In this document: in pieces, positions 34,317 to 43,235 of the stretch
Layout: the number at the start of each line of letters is the position of its first letter
Numbering within the stretch: the stretch's first letter is position 1
Origin: Blattabacterium cuenoti
GTDB lineage: Bacteria > Bacteroidota > Bacteroidia > Flavobacteriales > Blattabacteriaceae
Assembly (NCBI RefSeq): GCF_014251235.1
Contig: NZ_CP059181.1
Span: 503,496-567,495 of the forward strand
Reading direction: 5' to 3'
Length of the DNA: 64,000 bases
Translations under genes and position numbers: made by a program
Notes under the pieces: generated by a model
Told to the model about the DNA's origin: nothing
The model's input: only the letters and a program-made list of their open reading frames with translations
Database searches by the model: none

Positions 34317-36437
34317 TTAAAAATCTTTTCTATAATCTTTTATTTTTGATTTTTTTATTAAGACCTTACCTAAATTTTCCAATATTTTTTTCCTCAAATA
34401 AGTATTTGATATCTCTATTTCATGAGAAAAATAAGATGGTTTTTTATAGGAAGAAATATGTTTTATCGGTCTAATAAAAAAAATTCCTTTTTCTCCAAAT
34501 ATAGGTTTAGATGTTTTATTTTTTTTTAAGGATAAAGAAAATCCAACAACTTTAGGTTCTTTAAAACCATTAATGATAGAATCATGAAAATTTATTTTAT
34601 ATCCTTTTTTTATTCTTTTAGAAAAAATAGAAGAAACTTCTTCTAATTCTATGTTTTTTTTTACCGTATTTGATAAAATGTTTTTTATTCTTTCTTTTCT
34701 CAAGAAAGGAATCAAATTATTTTTTATTTCTTCCATTAAATAACCTTTCTTTTTAATCTTTGAAAGATATGCTATGATATAATTTTTATTATGATTAGAA
34801 AAAATATGAGTATCTCCCTCCTTTCTCTTTTTTTCAAAAGACCAATTTAAAATTTCTTTATCTACTTCTGTATTAAATTCATTTATATCCCATTGAGTCG
34901 ATTTTACATCCTTTAAAAGGATTGTATCATATCCTTTTTTTCTTGCATTATTAAGAAATATATTTAAACTATAATTTTTATTTTTTTTCAAAAAAAATTT
35001 TACTTCATTATAAAGTAAATCTTCCGTGTTTTTAGATGGAAAAAGAGTTTTAACTATTAAAGCAAACTGATAAGCTGGTTCAGGTTTGCTCTTATTATCT
35101 ATTCTTAGAATATGATAACCGAATTTTGTTTCAGTAAGACCTATCATCCCAATTTTATTTTTAGAATGAAAAATATTATATTTTCCAATATTATTTTGAT
35201 CTTCATATCTCAACCATCCCAAACTTCCTTTATTTTTTTTCGTATTAAGAAAATCATCAGATTTTTTTTTCAAAAAAAAATCAAATTTGTAGGGGTTTTT
35301 TTTTAGATCGTTATATATTTCATTAGCTATTTTTTTAGCTTCTTTTTTATTTCTATTATTGGAAGAACGTATAGCATCTTCATGGGAGATTAATATATGA
35401 CTAGACAAAACATAATTAGATATCATTTCTTTTCCAATAAGTTTCGCTATCATATATTGATTTCCATTTTTAAATGGACCAAACATACTTCCAATTTTTT
35501 TATCCTTTTTTATAAAGTTTTGTAACATTATAGGAAGATCTTTTTTAAGATAAAAATTTGAATCAAAATCTTTTTCAGATTGATTTGATACGAAAACCAA
35601 GTTTTGATTAGTTAATTTTAATTTATGGAACAATTCTTCCATTTTCTTCTTCATTTTTATTTCATCATCTAAAGACGGTATAGATTTAAAAATAATAAAA
35701 CTGAGACTCCTTAAATTTTCTTTTTTATAGATAAATTTATGTTTTTGAACAAAATTTTTAATTTTTTTATTTTCAATAGTAAATAAATTATACTTACGTT
35801 CTATTTCTGAATAAGGTATAAAAACATAATCTACAATAGAAAATAATTCTTTTCCTTTAAAATTTAATTCCGCTTCTACTGAAGAAGTATTTAATCCATA
35901 CATTAACATTTCTATATATTTTTTTGATACGATTCTTTTTGGAATATTTTCTTTTTCATAAAACCATATTTTTTTTTCTACTTCAAGTTGAGGATTGTAA
36001 TAATTGGATGGACTTTCCAATCTATTTAAGTATAATTGAAATTTTTTTATATCTAAAAAACCATATTTATCCTGAAATTCAGGAATATAACTATATATAG
36101 ACTGTTTAGATAAAGTATTCAAAAAATCTTCTTTATTACTCTGTATTCCTACTTTTATAGCCTGTTCATTCAATAATTTTTCATGAATTAATAAATTCCA
36201 AGTATCTTTTTTTATATCATAATCTGATTCTCCTTTACGGAATTGTTTTAAAAATTGAAAACAATTAGTGTATTCTTTTACGGATATATTTTCTCCATTT
36301 ACCTTTCCAATTATATTGGACTTTTCGGTAAAAAATTTTAACAATATATGTGGATCTAATATAAAAGATAACATGGATATTCCTATAAAAAAGAATAAAA
36401 TCCATGTATTTTTTCTTATTTTTTCTAAAAAACTCAT
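34317..36437 (-). CDS. ppiD: Periplasmic peptidyl-prolyl isomerase / chaperone, PpiD type
   Basis: A 706-aa inner-membrane-anchored folding factor. One helix at about 12-31 follows MSFLEKIRKNTW, the typical PpiD start; a SurA_N-like helical chaperone region occupies about 35-250 (VNGENISVKEYTN is the diagnostic start). A parvulin domain lies at about 345-455, with SSHILISHEDA, GSLGWL and FGYHILRID. A second helical region completes the protein. It would assist outer-membrane proteins delivered by SecDF. It abuts the CNNM-type gene upstream and is close to lptC, reproducing a flavobacterial cluster. Confidence 0.9.
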   Translation of the reverse strand: MSFLEKIRKNTWILFFFIGISMLSFILDPHILLKFFTEKSNIIGKVNGENISVKEYTNCFQFLKQFRKGESDYDIKKDTWNLLIHEKLLNEQAIKVGIQSNKEDFLNTLSKQSIYSYIPEFQDKYGFLDIKKFQLYLNRLESPSNYYNPQLEVEKKIWFYEKENIPKRIVSKKYIEMLMYGLNTSSVEAELNFKGKELFSIVDYVFIPYSEIERKYNLFTIENKKIKNFVQKHKFIYKKENLRSLSFIIFKSIPSLDDEIKMKKKMEELFHKLKLTNQNLVFVSNQSEKDFDSNFYLKKDLPIMLQNFIKKDKKIGSMFGPFKNGNQYMIAKLIGKEMISNYVLSSHILISHEDAIRSSNNRNKKEAKKIANEIYNDLKKNPYKFDFFLKKKSDDFLNTKKNKGSLGWLRYEDQNNIGKYNIFHSKNKIGMIGLTETKFGYHILRIDNKSKPEPAYQFALIVKTLFPSKNTEDLLYNEVKFFLKKNKNYSLNIFLNNARKKGYDTILLKDVKSTQWDINEFNTEVDKEILNWSFEKKRKEGDTHIFSNHNKNYIIAYLSKIKKKGYLMEEIKNNLIPFLRKERIKNILSNTVKKNIELEEVSSIFSKRIKKGYKINFHDSIINGFKEPKVVGFSLSLKKNKTSKPIFGEKGIFFIRPIKHISSYKKPSYFSHEIEISNTYLRKKILENLGKVLIKKSKIKDYRKDF

Positions 36438-37709
36438 TTATAAATTCTTTTTTTGAAGAAAAACTTCTTCTATTTTATTTTTTGAAACTTTTTTTATTTC
36501 AATATACAAAATATCATTAATCTTTATTTTTTCTTTGCATTTAGGTATATATCCTGTATGATAAACTATTAAACCACCTAATGTTTCATATTCATCAGAA
36601 CTAGGTAGTTCTAAATTATATTTAGCATTAAGAAAATCAATTTCCAATCTAGCAGAGAACAAAAATTCGTTGTCATTTAATTGATTTTCTATAAATTTCA
36701 TTTCGTCATGTTCATCTTTTATATCTCCAAGAAATTCTTCCAGTATATCTTCTATTGTTATCATACCTGCCGTTCCTCCATACTCATCCAACACAACTGC
36801 TATACTTTTTTTCTTCTTAATGAGAAGATCCATTATTTTTCTTACTGGTGTAGTCACATGCACAAATTCTACAGGTTGAATTATAGAATGATTGATATTA
36901 ATTGGTTTTTTTAAAATTTCTAAATAATGAATATATCCTATAATATTATCAATATTATTTTGATATATCAAAATTTTAGAAATCCCTTTTTTCGTAAGAA
37001 TATGACGTATTTGATCAATATTAGAAGTGTAAATATTAGAAGAAATCATTTCTTTTCTAGGAAGCATACATTCTCGTGCTTTTTTTTCAGAAAATTCTAA
37101 AGCTTTATGAAAGATTTCTACTTCTGATTCCACTATTCCGTGAATATTATTTCCTATTTTATCTGATAAAAAATAAATCAAATCTTCTTTATCAAATATT
37201 TTTTGGTTATTTTCTTCTTTTTCTCCCAAAATTTTTAAAAAAAAACTAGAAATATAGATAATAAAATTTGTTACAGGAGAAAGTGCTGTATTGATAATAT
37301 ATACTGGAACAATAAATAAACTTAACAATTCATTAGGATATACACTAAATATCATTTTAGGAAAAAATTCACCAATAATAAGAATAATAGTTGCGGAAAT
37401 TACCGTTTCTAAAAAAAGGATACAAAAAGTAGTTTTTTGAATAAAAAACCATTCATTTAATAGAATTAAAAACAATTTTTCCATATGAATTCCATAGATA
37501 ACTAAAGATATTGTATTTCCTATTAGCATAGTTATTATAAATTCCTTAGATTTTTTTATACTTTTAGAAAGAAGTTTAGATCGAAAAGATCCTTTCTTTT
37601 TTTCTATTTCTATTTGGAATAAATTAGAAGAAATTAAAGCCATTTCCATTCCAGAAAAAAAAGAAGAAAGAAGTATAGTAATTAAAACTATACTAATATG
37701 AAAAAACAT
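36438..37709 (-). CDS. CNNM/CorC-type membrane protein (hemolysin family, DUF21-CBS-CorC_HlyC)
   Basis: The 423-aa protein has a CNNM (DUF21) membrane domain (about 1-180, starting SIVLITILLSSFFSGMEMALISS), a CBS pair (about 200-325, including VVLDEYGGTAGMITIEDILEE) and a C-terminal CorC_HlyC domain (about 335-415, ARLEIDFLNAKYNLELP). Proteins of this family are involved in divalent-cation efflux or tolerance; the older 'hemolysin' label is not a function claim. It lies between lptC (15 bases upstream) and ppiD (adjacent), probably in one operon. It could balance Mg2+ imported through MgtE, but this is inference. Confidence 0.85.
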   Translation of the reverse strand: MFFHISIVLITILLSSFFSGMEMALISSNLFQIEIEKKKGSFRSKLLSKSIKKSKEFIITMLIGNTISLVIYGIHMEKLFLILLNEWFFIQKTTFCILFLETVISATIILIIGEFFPKMIFSVYPNELLSLFIVPVYIINTALSPVTNFIIYISSFFLKILGEKEENNQKIFDKEDLIYFLSDKIGNNIHGIVESEVEIFHKALEFSEKKARECMLPRKEMISSNIYTSNIDQIRHILTKKGISKILIYQNNIDNIIGYIHYLEILKKPININHSIIQPVEFVHVTTPVRKIMDLLIKKKKSIAVVLDEYGGTAGMITIEDILEEFLGDIKDEHDEMKFIENQLNDNEFLFSARLEIDFLNAKYNLELPSSDEYETLGGLIVYHTGYIPKCKEKIKINDILYIEIKKVSKNKIEEVFLQKKNL

Positions 37710-37724
37710 AAATAGGAATTTTTT

Positions 37725-38225
37725 CTATTCAATGGGAATAATACCACTAATATTTTTTATATTAATCTTTTTAAGATCTTCAGATGCTTCTATTCCATTT
37801 TTAGCATGTAATAAAATACCATCATTACAATATATAATTGTAGGTATATTATTAAATATTTTTCTAGATTTTTTGTTCCAAAAAATTTCTTCCGTTTTTA
37901 AAAAATCTCCATTAGAATTCATAACAATAACTTGACCCTTAAAGTTATAAAAGATTTCCTTTGTTAATTTTACCCAATTTGCACTAAGATATATATACTT
38001 TTTTTTACCCTCATAAAAAAGGAAGAGTTTTATTCCATTTGGAAATAAAGTATAAAAAGAATATTCTTCCATTATTGGAGAATCAATAAAAAATCGGATA
38101 TTTCCATTTTCTTTGTAAGAAATCCTTATTTTAGTAAAAGTCCTATGAGGCTTATTATTTTTTTTATTGGGAACTTCTTGTCTTTTTTTAACTAAAGTAG
38201 AACAAGATATGAAAGAAAAAACCAA
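37725..38225 (-). CDS. lptC: LPS export protein LptC (lipoprotein-like), start uncertain
   Basis: Periplasmic bridge component of the Lpt system that carries LPS from the inner to the outer membrane. The 166-aa frame has the OstA/LptC-like beta repeat pattern (FFIDSPIMEEY, then FNFKGQVIVMNSNGDFLKTEEIFWNKKSRKIFN). It opens with TTG at 38225, giving MVFSFISCST, a lipobox-like end of a signal peptide but without a signal peptide body. Upstream codons stay open and encode KRLKIIISIIL (about 38226-38258), exactly such a body, yet contain no ATG, GTG or TTG before tRNA-Phe. Initiation at ATT or ATA is therefore possible. Cotranscribed with the CNNM-type gene and ppiD. Confidence 0.8.
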   Translation of the reverse strand: MVFSFISCSTLVKKRQEVPNKKNNKPHRTFTKIRISYKENGNIRFFIDSPIMEEYSFYTLFPNGIKLFLFYEGKKKYIYLSANWVKLTKEIFYNFKGQVIVMNSNGDFLKTEEIFWNKKSRKIFNNIPTIIYCNDGILLHAKNGIEASEDLKKINIKNISGIIPIE

Positions 38226-38270
38226 TATTATACTGATAATAATTTTTAATCTTTTACTTATTATTTTTTG

Positions 38271-38278
38271 TATTTTTG
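38271..38278 (+). promoter_or_regulatory. Candidate -7 box for tRNA-Phe
   Basis: TATTTTTG fits TAnnTTTG and ends seven bases before the mature tRNA 5' end. A -33 element is not obvious. It overlaps the region that may encode the LptC signal peptide on the other strand. Confidence 0.4.
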
Positions 38279-38285
38279 TGAAAAT

Positions 38286-38358
38286 GGTATCTTAGCTCAG
38301 TTGGTAGAGCAAAGGACTGAAAATCCTTGTGTCCCCGGTTCAATTCCGGGAGATACCA
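38286..38358 (+). tRNA. tRNA-Phe (anticodon GAA)
   Basis: Acceptor GGTATCT/AGATACC, D-stem GCTC/GAGC, anticodon stem AAGGA/TCCTT with loop CTGAAAA, and T-arm CCCGG-TTCAATT-CCGGG form a complete cloverleaf with discriminator A at 38358. Anticodon GAA reads UUC/UUU. No CCA is encoded. It lies alone on the plus strand between the minus-strand genes lptC and ompH. Confidence 0.98.
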
Positions 38359-38383
38359 CATTATTCACAATGCATTTTTATTT

Positions 38384-38896
38384 TTATGAAATACCTAATT
38401 CCTTTTTTACTTCTTCAGTAATATCTATACCTCTATTAACCAAAACTCCTTTCCCAGGACTACAATCATCTACTCGTGTAATTGTTTGATCTTTTTCAAG
38501 AACTTTGTTAATAGCATTTTCTATTTTTTTATAGATAGGATTTAACAAATTATTTTGTTTTTTAGATAAATCATCTTCAGCTTTTTTTTGATATGCTTTA
38601 GCTTTAGCCTGCAAAATTTCTAATTCTTTTTTTAGTATTAGATTTTTGTTTTTTTGAAATTTTTCGGATTTTTTATGAAATTCTTTTGCTAGTTTTTCAA
38701 GTGTCTCCTCATGATTTTTACTTAATTTTTCCAGTTCTTTTTGAGCATTAGAAAATTCTGGCATTTTTTCTATAAGAATCAAACTATTCAAACAAACAAT
38801 TTTTTGATTGCAATTTTTAGCTTTAGAAAAAGTAATATTTCCTAATATAACAAACAAAAAAAATAATAAACAATAAATAACTCTATTTTTTTTCAT
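38384..38896 (-). CDS. OmpH/Skp-family periplasmic chaperone
   Basis: Holdase for unfolded outer-membrane proteins on their way to BamA. A cleavable signal peptide is plain (charged MKKNR then a long hydrophobic core to about residue 25). The mature part from about 60 to 140 is a lysine/glutamate-rich coiled coil (EKLSKNHEETLEKLAKEFHK...), giving the tentacle shape of Skp. Length 170 aa is typical. It follows bamA directly on the same strand (32-base gap), as in most Gram-negatives. Confidence 0.9.
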   Translation of the reverse strand: MKKNRVIYCLLFFLFVILGNITFSKAKNCNQKIVCLNSLILIEKMPEFSNAQKELEKLSKNHEETLEKLAKEFHKKSEKFQKNKNLILKKELEILQAKAKAYQKKAEDDLSKKQNNLLNPIYKKIENAINKVLEKDQTITRVDDCSPGKGVLVNRGIDITEEVKKELGIS

Positions 38897-38928
38897 ATAA
38901 TATTTATTTATAACCGTTATAATGTAAA

Positions 38929-41502
38929 TTAATTTTGACCGATAATAAAATGTATTTTATATTTTTCTTTTTCATAAAAAGAACTTTTTCCTACTATAGG
39001 ATAACCTACATCAATTCCAAAAGGACCTATAGGTAACCAAAAAAGACGAAATCCAAAACCAAAAGATTTATTATTCATTTTTAATGGATTAAATTTTTTA
39101 TAAGAATCACTAATACTACCTCCTTCTATAAAAGATAGAATCCAAAATTTGCAGACATTAGCATACTCTTTAATTAAATAACGAATTTCAAAAACTGACT
39201 TATTATAAATGATTCCTCCATCACCAGGTGTTATAGAATCATTTCCAATATTAGAATAACCTCTTAAGGAAATATGATCTTCTTCTATTTTCTTTTTACT
39301 AAACAAGTCATTTTTAATTCCTCCCATAGAAAATTTTTGAAAATGAAAGAGTTTCTTATTAATACTATATTTACCAATAACTCCTAATTCTTCACCTATT
39401 TTTAAAACTGTTTTATTCAAAATTTCTTTATACAAAGAATAAGTTATTTTAACTTTAAAAAATTCCATCCATTCGGATAATGATTTTTTTATATTTTTAT
39501 CTTTTTTAATTTTAAAAAACATTGATATAGTAGAATATGGAAGAGTAAATTTACTTTCAAATTGTATTTTGGATCCTGTAATCGGAAAAATAAAATCAGG
39601 ATAATTTGAAAATCTTTGGAAAGCTATTAAATAATTTAAATTATTTATTTTTAGACCATTACCATTATTTAAGTTTGGAAATAAATGATGATCATAATAA
39701 AATTGATTATAATCAATAGATAACATTATTTTAGAATACGAATCTATAAAAAATAAAGGTTTATTTAAATTAATGGAAAACTCTTTCTTTTTTAAAAAAC
39801 CTTCAATATTTGTTATATTTTCGTGAGAAAATGTTTTATATAATAGAAAAAGATCATCAGTTTTCTTTTTATTATTTGAATAATTCATATTCAAAGTCAA
39901 TGATGTTGGATTTACTTTATCTATTATACTAAACCAAGGTTCTGTAAAAGAAAGACCATAAGATTGAGTATTTTTTCCGAATTGAAAGGATAATATAAGA
40001 TTCTGTCCATCTCCTTGGGGTATAGGTTTCCATGATTTCATTCTAAATAAATCACTAATAGAAAAATTTCCAATATTTAATTGAAAATTTCCAAGAAATT
40101 TATCTTTTCCATAACCTCCATTTAATTGAATTTGATTTGTATTTTTTTCCGAAATACGCCACTCTACATCTAGAGTATTATCGTTATTTAATTGTAGATA
40201 TGGATATGTTTTTTTATTATCAAATAAATTCAAATTTTCTAAACGAAATAAACTATTCTTTATTTTTATAGGAGAAAATAGATCACCTGGATAAGTATTT
40301 AGTTCACGTCTGATAACATGATCTTTAGTCAAAGTATTTCCTACTATATGCACTTTGTTAATAAATACTGGTTTATTCTCTTTTATCTGTATCTCTAAAG
40401 AGATTTTATTATCATCTATTAATCTCTCTATAGGAACTATTTTTACCAATAAAAATCCTAAATTCAAATAATATGAAGTAATGTTATTTTTAGATGTCTT
40501 TTTTTCAATATCAAAAATATTGTTTTCTATTCCTATTTTGTTATAAATATCACCTTTTTTGTAAGATAAAATCTTTTTCAAAATATCTGTTTTTACTACA
40601 GTATTTCCTACAAAATTAACATCATCTAAATAATATTTTTTTCCTTCAATTATTTTAATCTTTAGTTTAAAATAATTATCATTATCATTTTTACAAACAG
40701 AATCTAAAATTGCTTTTGCATCTAAAAAACCCATTGATATATACTTATATTTAATGTTTTTTAAATCCTCTTTTATATTTTCATATATATAAACAAATTT
40801 TTTTCTTATAGAAAAACAAGAAAAAAAATTTTTTTTTCTTGTTTTTTCCATAATTCTTAATAAAGCATTATCTGTTAAATAATGATTACCATGAAAAAAA
40901 ATATTATTTATTTCAATTTTTTTACCTTTATTTATATGTAGGTTTAATATGTTTTTATGATTATCCACTTTTATAACATTCGTGATAGATATTTCATAAT
41001 ATCCTTTTTGGATATAAAAATTTATAATCTCATTCCGAATATTTTGAATTATATCTTCGGATATTTTGTCTCCTGATTTTATCTTTTCAATGATAGGAAA
41101 CTTATGAAGTTCTATTCCACTTCCTTCAATATTAATTTTATGAATCTCCGGAAGATCTTCCAAATTAAAAAATAAATCTATTTCATTTTTTGATCTATTT
41201 TTTTTATAAACTGATATTTTTTTAAAAAGATTTTTTTTCCAAAGTTTTCTAATAGTTTCATCTACTTTTTTTCCGGGTAAAAATATTTTATCACCTGGAA
41301 AAATATTAAAAAAATCAGAAATGAAATGATGATCATATTTAGTTTTCCCTATTACATATATATTTCTAACTGTAAAAGTTGATGTTTTTTCATTTTTATT
41401 CATTTCATTCCAATTTTCCGTTATAGAAAACGATAAACTTGGAAAAAAAATAATAAATAAGTATAGAAGAATATTTCTACTTCTTTTATTCAACTTTTCC
41501 AA
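38929..41502 (-). CDS. bamA: Outer-membrane protein assembly factor BamA
   Basis: Central subunit that folds beta-barrels into the outer membrane. A signal peptide (hydrophobic core about residues 10-26) is followed by POTRA repeats (about 43-430; e.g. VRNIYVIGKTKYD, INNIFFHGNHYLTD, and FINKVHIVGNTLTKDHVIRREL) and a barrel (about 450-857) with the conserved loop motif SLRGYSNIG and the terminal GPFGIDVGYPI. The start is a TTG at 41502 within uppS (17-base overlap); no ATG fits the signal peptide, though a second TTG three codons later is possible. Skp-like OmpH is next downstream. A 35-base palindrome of mainly A and T lies at 40812-40846. Confidence 0.94.
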   Translation of the reverse strand: MEKLNKRSRNILLYLFIIFFPSLSFSITENWNEMNKNEKTSTFTVRNIYVIGKTKYDHHFISDFFNIFPGDKIFLPGKKVDETIRKLWKKNLFKKISVYKKNRSKNEIDLFFNLEDLPEIHKINIEGSGIELHKFPIIEKIKSGDKISEDIIQNIRNEIINFYIQKGYYEISITNVIKVDNHKNILNLHINKGKKIEINNIFFHGNHYLTDNALLRIMEKTRKKNFFSCFSIRKKFVYIYENIKEDLKNIKYKYISMGFLDAKAILDSVCKNDNDNYFKLKIKIIEGKKYYLDDVNFVGNTVVKTDILKKILSYKKGDIYNKIGIENNIFDIEKKTSKNNITSYYLNLGFLLVKIVPIERLIDDNKISLEIQIKENKPVFINKVHIVGNTLTKDHVIRRELNTYPGDLFSPIKIKNSLFRLENLNLFDNKKTYPYLQLNNDNTLDVEWRISEKNTNQIQLNGGYGKDKFLGNFQLNIGNFSISDLFRMKSWKPIPQGDGQNLILSFQFGKNTQSYGLSFTEPWFSIIDKVNPTSLTLNMNYSNNKKKTDDLFLLYKTFSHENITNIEGFLKKKEFSINLNKPLFFIDSYSKIMLSIDYNQFYYDHHLFPNLNNGNGLKINNLNYLIAFQRFSNYPDFIFPITGSKIQFESKFTLPYSTISMFFKIKKDKNIKKSLSEWMEFFKVKITYSLYKEILNKTVLKIGEELGVIGKYSINKKLFHFQKFSMGGIKNDLFSKKKIEEDHISLRGYSNIGNDSITPGDGGIIYNKSVFEIRYLIKEYANVCKFWILSFIEGGSISDSYKKFNPLKMNNKSFGFGFRLFWLPIGPFGIDVGYPIVGKSSFYEKEKYKIHFIIGQN
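40812..40846. repeat. Perfect 17-bp-arm palindrome within bamA
   Basis: Bases 40812-40828 (five A, CAAG, eight A) pair exactly with 40830-40846 around T40829. Eight A followed by nine T form the core. Low complexity makes it less surprising than the folP palindrome, but the CAAG/CTTG steps are matched too. Confidence 0.95.
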
Positions 41503-42223
41503 AACGACGGTTCCTTTTCTGATAATTTATTATAGCTTCATATAAATCTTTTTTACGAAAATCAGGCCATAAAATATTCGTAAAATATAATTCTGCATAT
41601 GCAGATTGCCAAAGTAAAAAATTACTAATTCTTTGTTCTCCACTTGTTCTTATAATAAGATCTACATCTGGTATTTCTTTAGTATATAAAAAATTATTAA
41701 AAGAAAAAGCATTAATTTCATCTAAAGATAAATATCCTTGACTCACTTTTTTTGCTATAGTTTTTGTTGCTCTTAAAATCTCTTCTCTAGCTCCATAGCT
41801 TAATGCTAAAATCAATGTAATAGAAGTATTATTTCTTGTTTTTTTTCGCAAAAAGAATAATTCTTTTTGTATTTTTTCAGAAAATTTTTCTATTTCTCCT
41901 ATAGTAATAATTTTTACATTACTATCATGAATTTCTTCAAAAAAATTTCTAATATTAGAATAAAATAAACAAGTTAAATCCTCTATTTCTTTTTTTGGAC
42001 GATTCCAATTTTCTGAGGAAAAGACATATAATGTAATATATGGAATTCCTAATTCTTTACATCCATTGACAGTTTCTTTTACAGACTGTATAGCATTTTC
42101 ATGTCCATATGTTCTCATTTGTCCTCTCTTTTTAGCCCAACGTCCATTTCCATCCATTATAATTGCAACATGATGAGGTAGATTATTAAAATCTATTTTG
42201 TTCTTATCCAAAAATTTTTTCAT
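41486..42223 (-). CDS. uppS: Isoprenyl (undecaprenyl) diphosphate synthase
   Basis: Cis-prenyltransferase that extends farnesyl diphosphate to the C55 carrier lipid for peptidoglycan and O-antigen. HVAIIMDGNGRWAKKRG (about 18-34) contains the catalytic aspartate; SSENWNRP near 69 and RTSGEQRISNFLLWQSAYAE near 192-211 complete the active site. Length 245 aa is normal. Its isoprene units probably come from the mevalonate route, of which mvaK is nearby at 43.2 kb. The uppS-bamA-ompH order is the typical flavobacterial arrangement. Confidence 0.96.
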   Translation of the reverse strand: MKKFLDKNKIDFNNLPHHVAIIMDGNGRWAKKRGQMRTYGHENAIQSVKETVNGCKELGIPYITLYVFSSENWNRPKKEIEDLTCLFYSNIRNFFEEIHDSNVKIITIGEIEKFSEKIQKELFFLRKKTRNNTSITLILALSYGAREEILRATKTIAKKVSQGYLSLDEINAFSFNNFLYTKEIPDVDLIIRTSGEQRISNFLLWQSAYAELYFTNILWPDFRKKDLYEAIINYQKRNRRFGKVE

Positions 42224-42296
42224 TCAAAAAAAAAACAGATAATCGTAATTGACACAAATATATATAAAAAGATTTTTCTTTTTTATTTTAATTTTA

Positions 42297-43229
42297 TCAA
42301 TTTCTTTGATCCATACCCCACAATAATTTTTCTCTTAATGTTTTATAATATGTATGATTACCTTCTTGGAGCAAATAAATATAAAAAGGAGCTTTTTTGA
42401 TATATAATTCATTCTTCTTTTCTAAAGAAATTAATCTAGTATCCATAGATAAAGAATAATACTTAACACGACTATGCACTTTTATATGTAATCTATGATG
42501 ATCAGAAATAATTAATGGGCGAGAAAATAAATTATGTGGAGAGATAGGAGTTAAAACAAAATTATTATTTTCAGGTGTAATAATAGGGCCTCCACAACTT
42601 AATGAATATCCAGTAGAACCAGTTGGAGTAGAAATAATTAATCCATCAGACCAATAAGAAGTTAAAAATTCGTCATCTATATATGTATCTATAGTTATCA
42701 TGGAAACGGTTTCTTTTCTTAATATGACAACTTCATTCAACGCAAAATTGAAAAAAGAAAGATCTTCATCATACATGATAGAAGTTTCTAACCATAACAA
42801 GCTTCTTGGTATTAAATAAAATTTTTCATGAAAAATTTTATCTATTTTTTTAATAAAAACATCTTTATTAAAGGTTGCTAAAAAACCCAAATTCCCTGTA
42901 TTTACACCAACAATAGGTATTCCAGAATCTCTAATAAAAGGAATAGCAGATAAAATAGTTCCATCTCCTCCAAAAGTAAACATTAGATTAAAATCTTTAG
43001 TCAATTCTTTATAATTGGAAAAAATAGGAAAATTTAGATTTTTAAATTCTTCAAAAGAAGATAAAATATTAAAAAATGATTTTTCAATATAAATATCTAT
43101 TGAATGATTAGATACATAATTAATGAATTGACTGATATATGGTATATTTTGTTTTCCAAACTTTTGTCCATATAAAGCTATTTTCATTATTCTTGTCATT
43201 TTTAGTTTTTTAATTAAATTTGTTTTCAT
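42297..43229 (-). CDS. nadK: NAD kinase
   Basis: Phosphorylates NAD to NADP. The GGDGT loop (FTFGGDGTILSAI, near residues 89-101), NTGNLGFLA near 115 and the SDGLIISTPTGSTGYSLSCGGP segment near 193-214 are diagnostic. ATG at 43229 gives 310 aa; homologues usually start with the MKIALYGQKF-like segment, so ATG at 43187 (296 aa) may be the real start. Divergent from the mevalonate kinase gene with only six bases between the outer ATGs; the internal start would leave room for promoters. Confidence 0.94.
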   Translation of the reverse strand: MKTNLIKKLKMTRIMKIALYGQKFGKQNIPYISQFINYVSNHSIDIYIEKSFFNILSSFEEFKNLNFPIFSNYKELTKDFNLMFTFGGDGTILSAIPFIRDSGIPIVGVNTGNLGFLATFNKDVFIKKIDKIFHEKFYLIPRSLLWLETSIMYDEDLSFFNFALNEVVILRKETVSMITIDTYIDDEFLTSYWSDGLIISTPTGSTGYSLSCGGPIITPENNNFVLTPISPHNLFSRPLIISDHHRLHIKVHSRVKYYSLSMDTRLISLEKKNELYIKKAPFYIYLLQEGNHTYYKTLREKLLWGMDQRN

Positions 43230-43235
43230 AAAAAA

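Noticed and set aside
37732-37935. Hydrophobic plus-strand frame opposite lptC
   Set aside because: Lies entirely within lptC on the opposite strand; hydrophobic composition follows from A/T-rich antisense codons.
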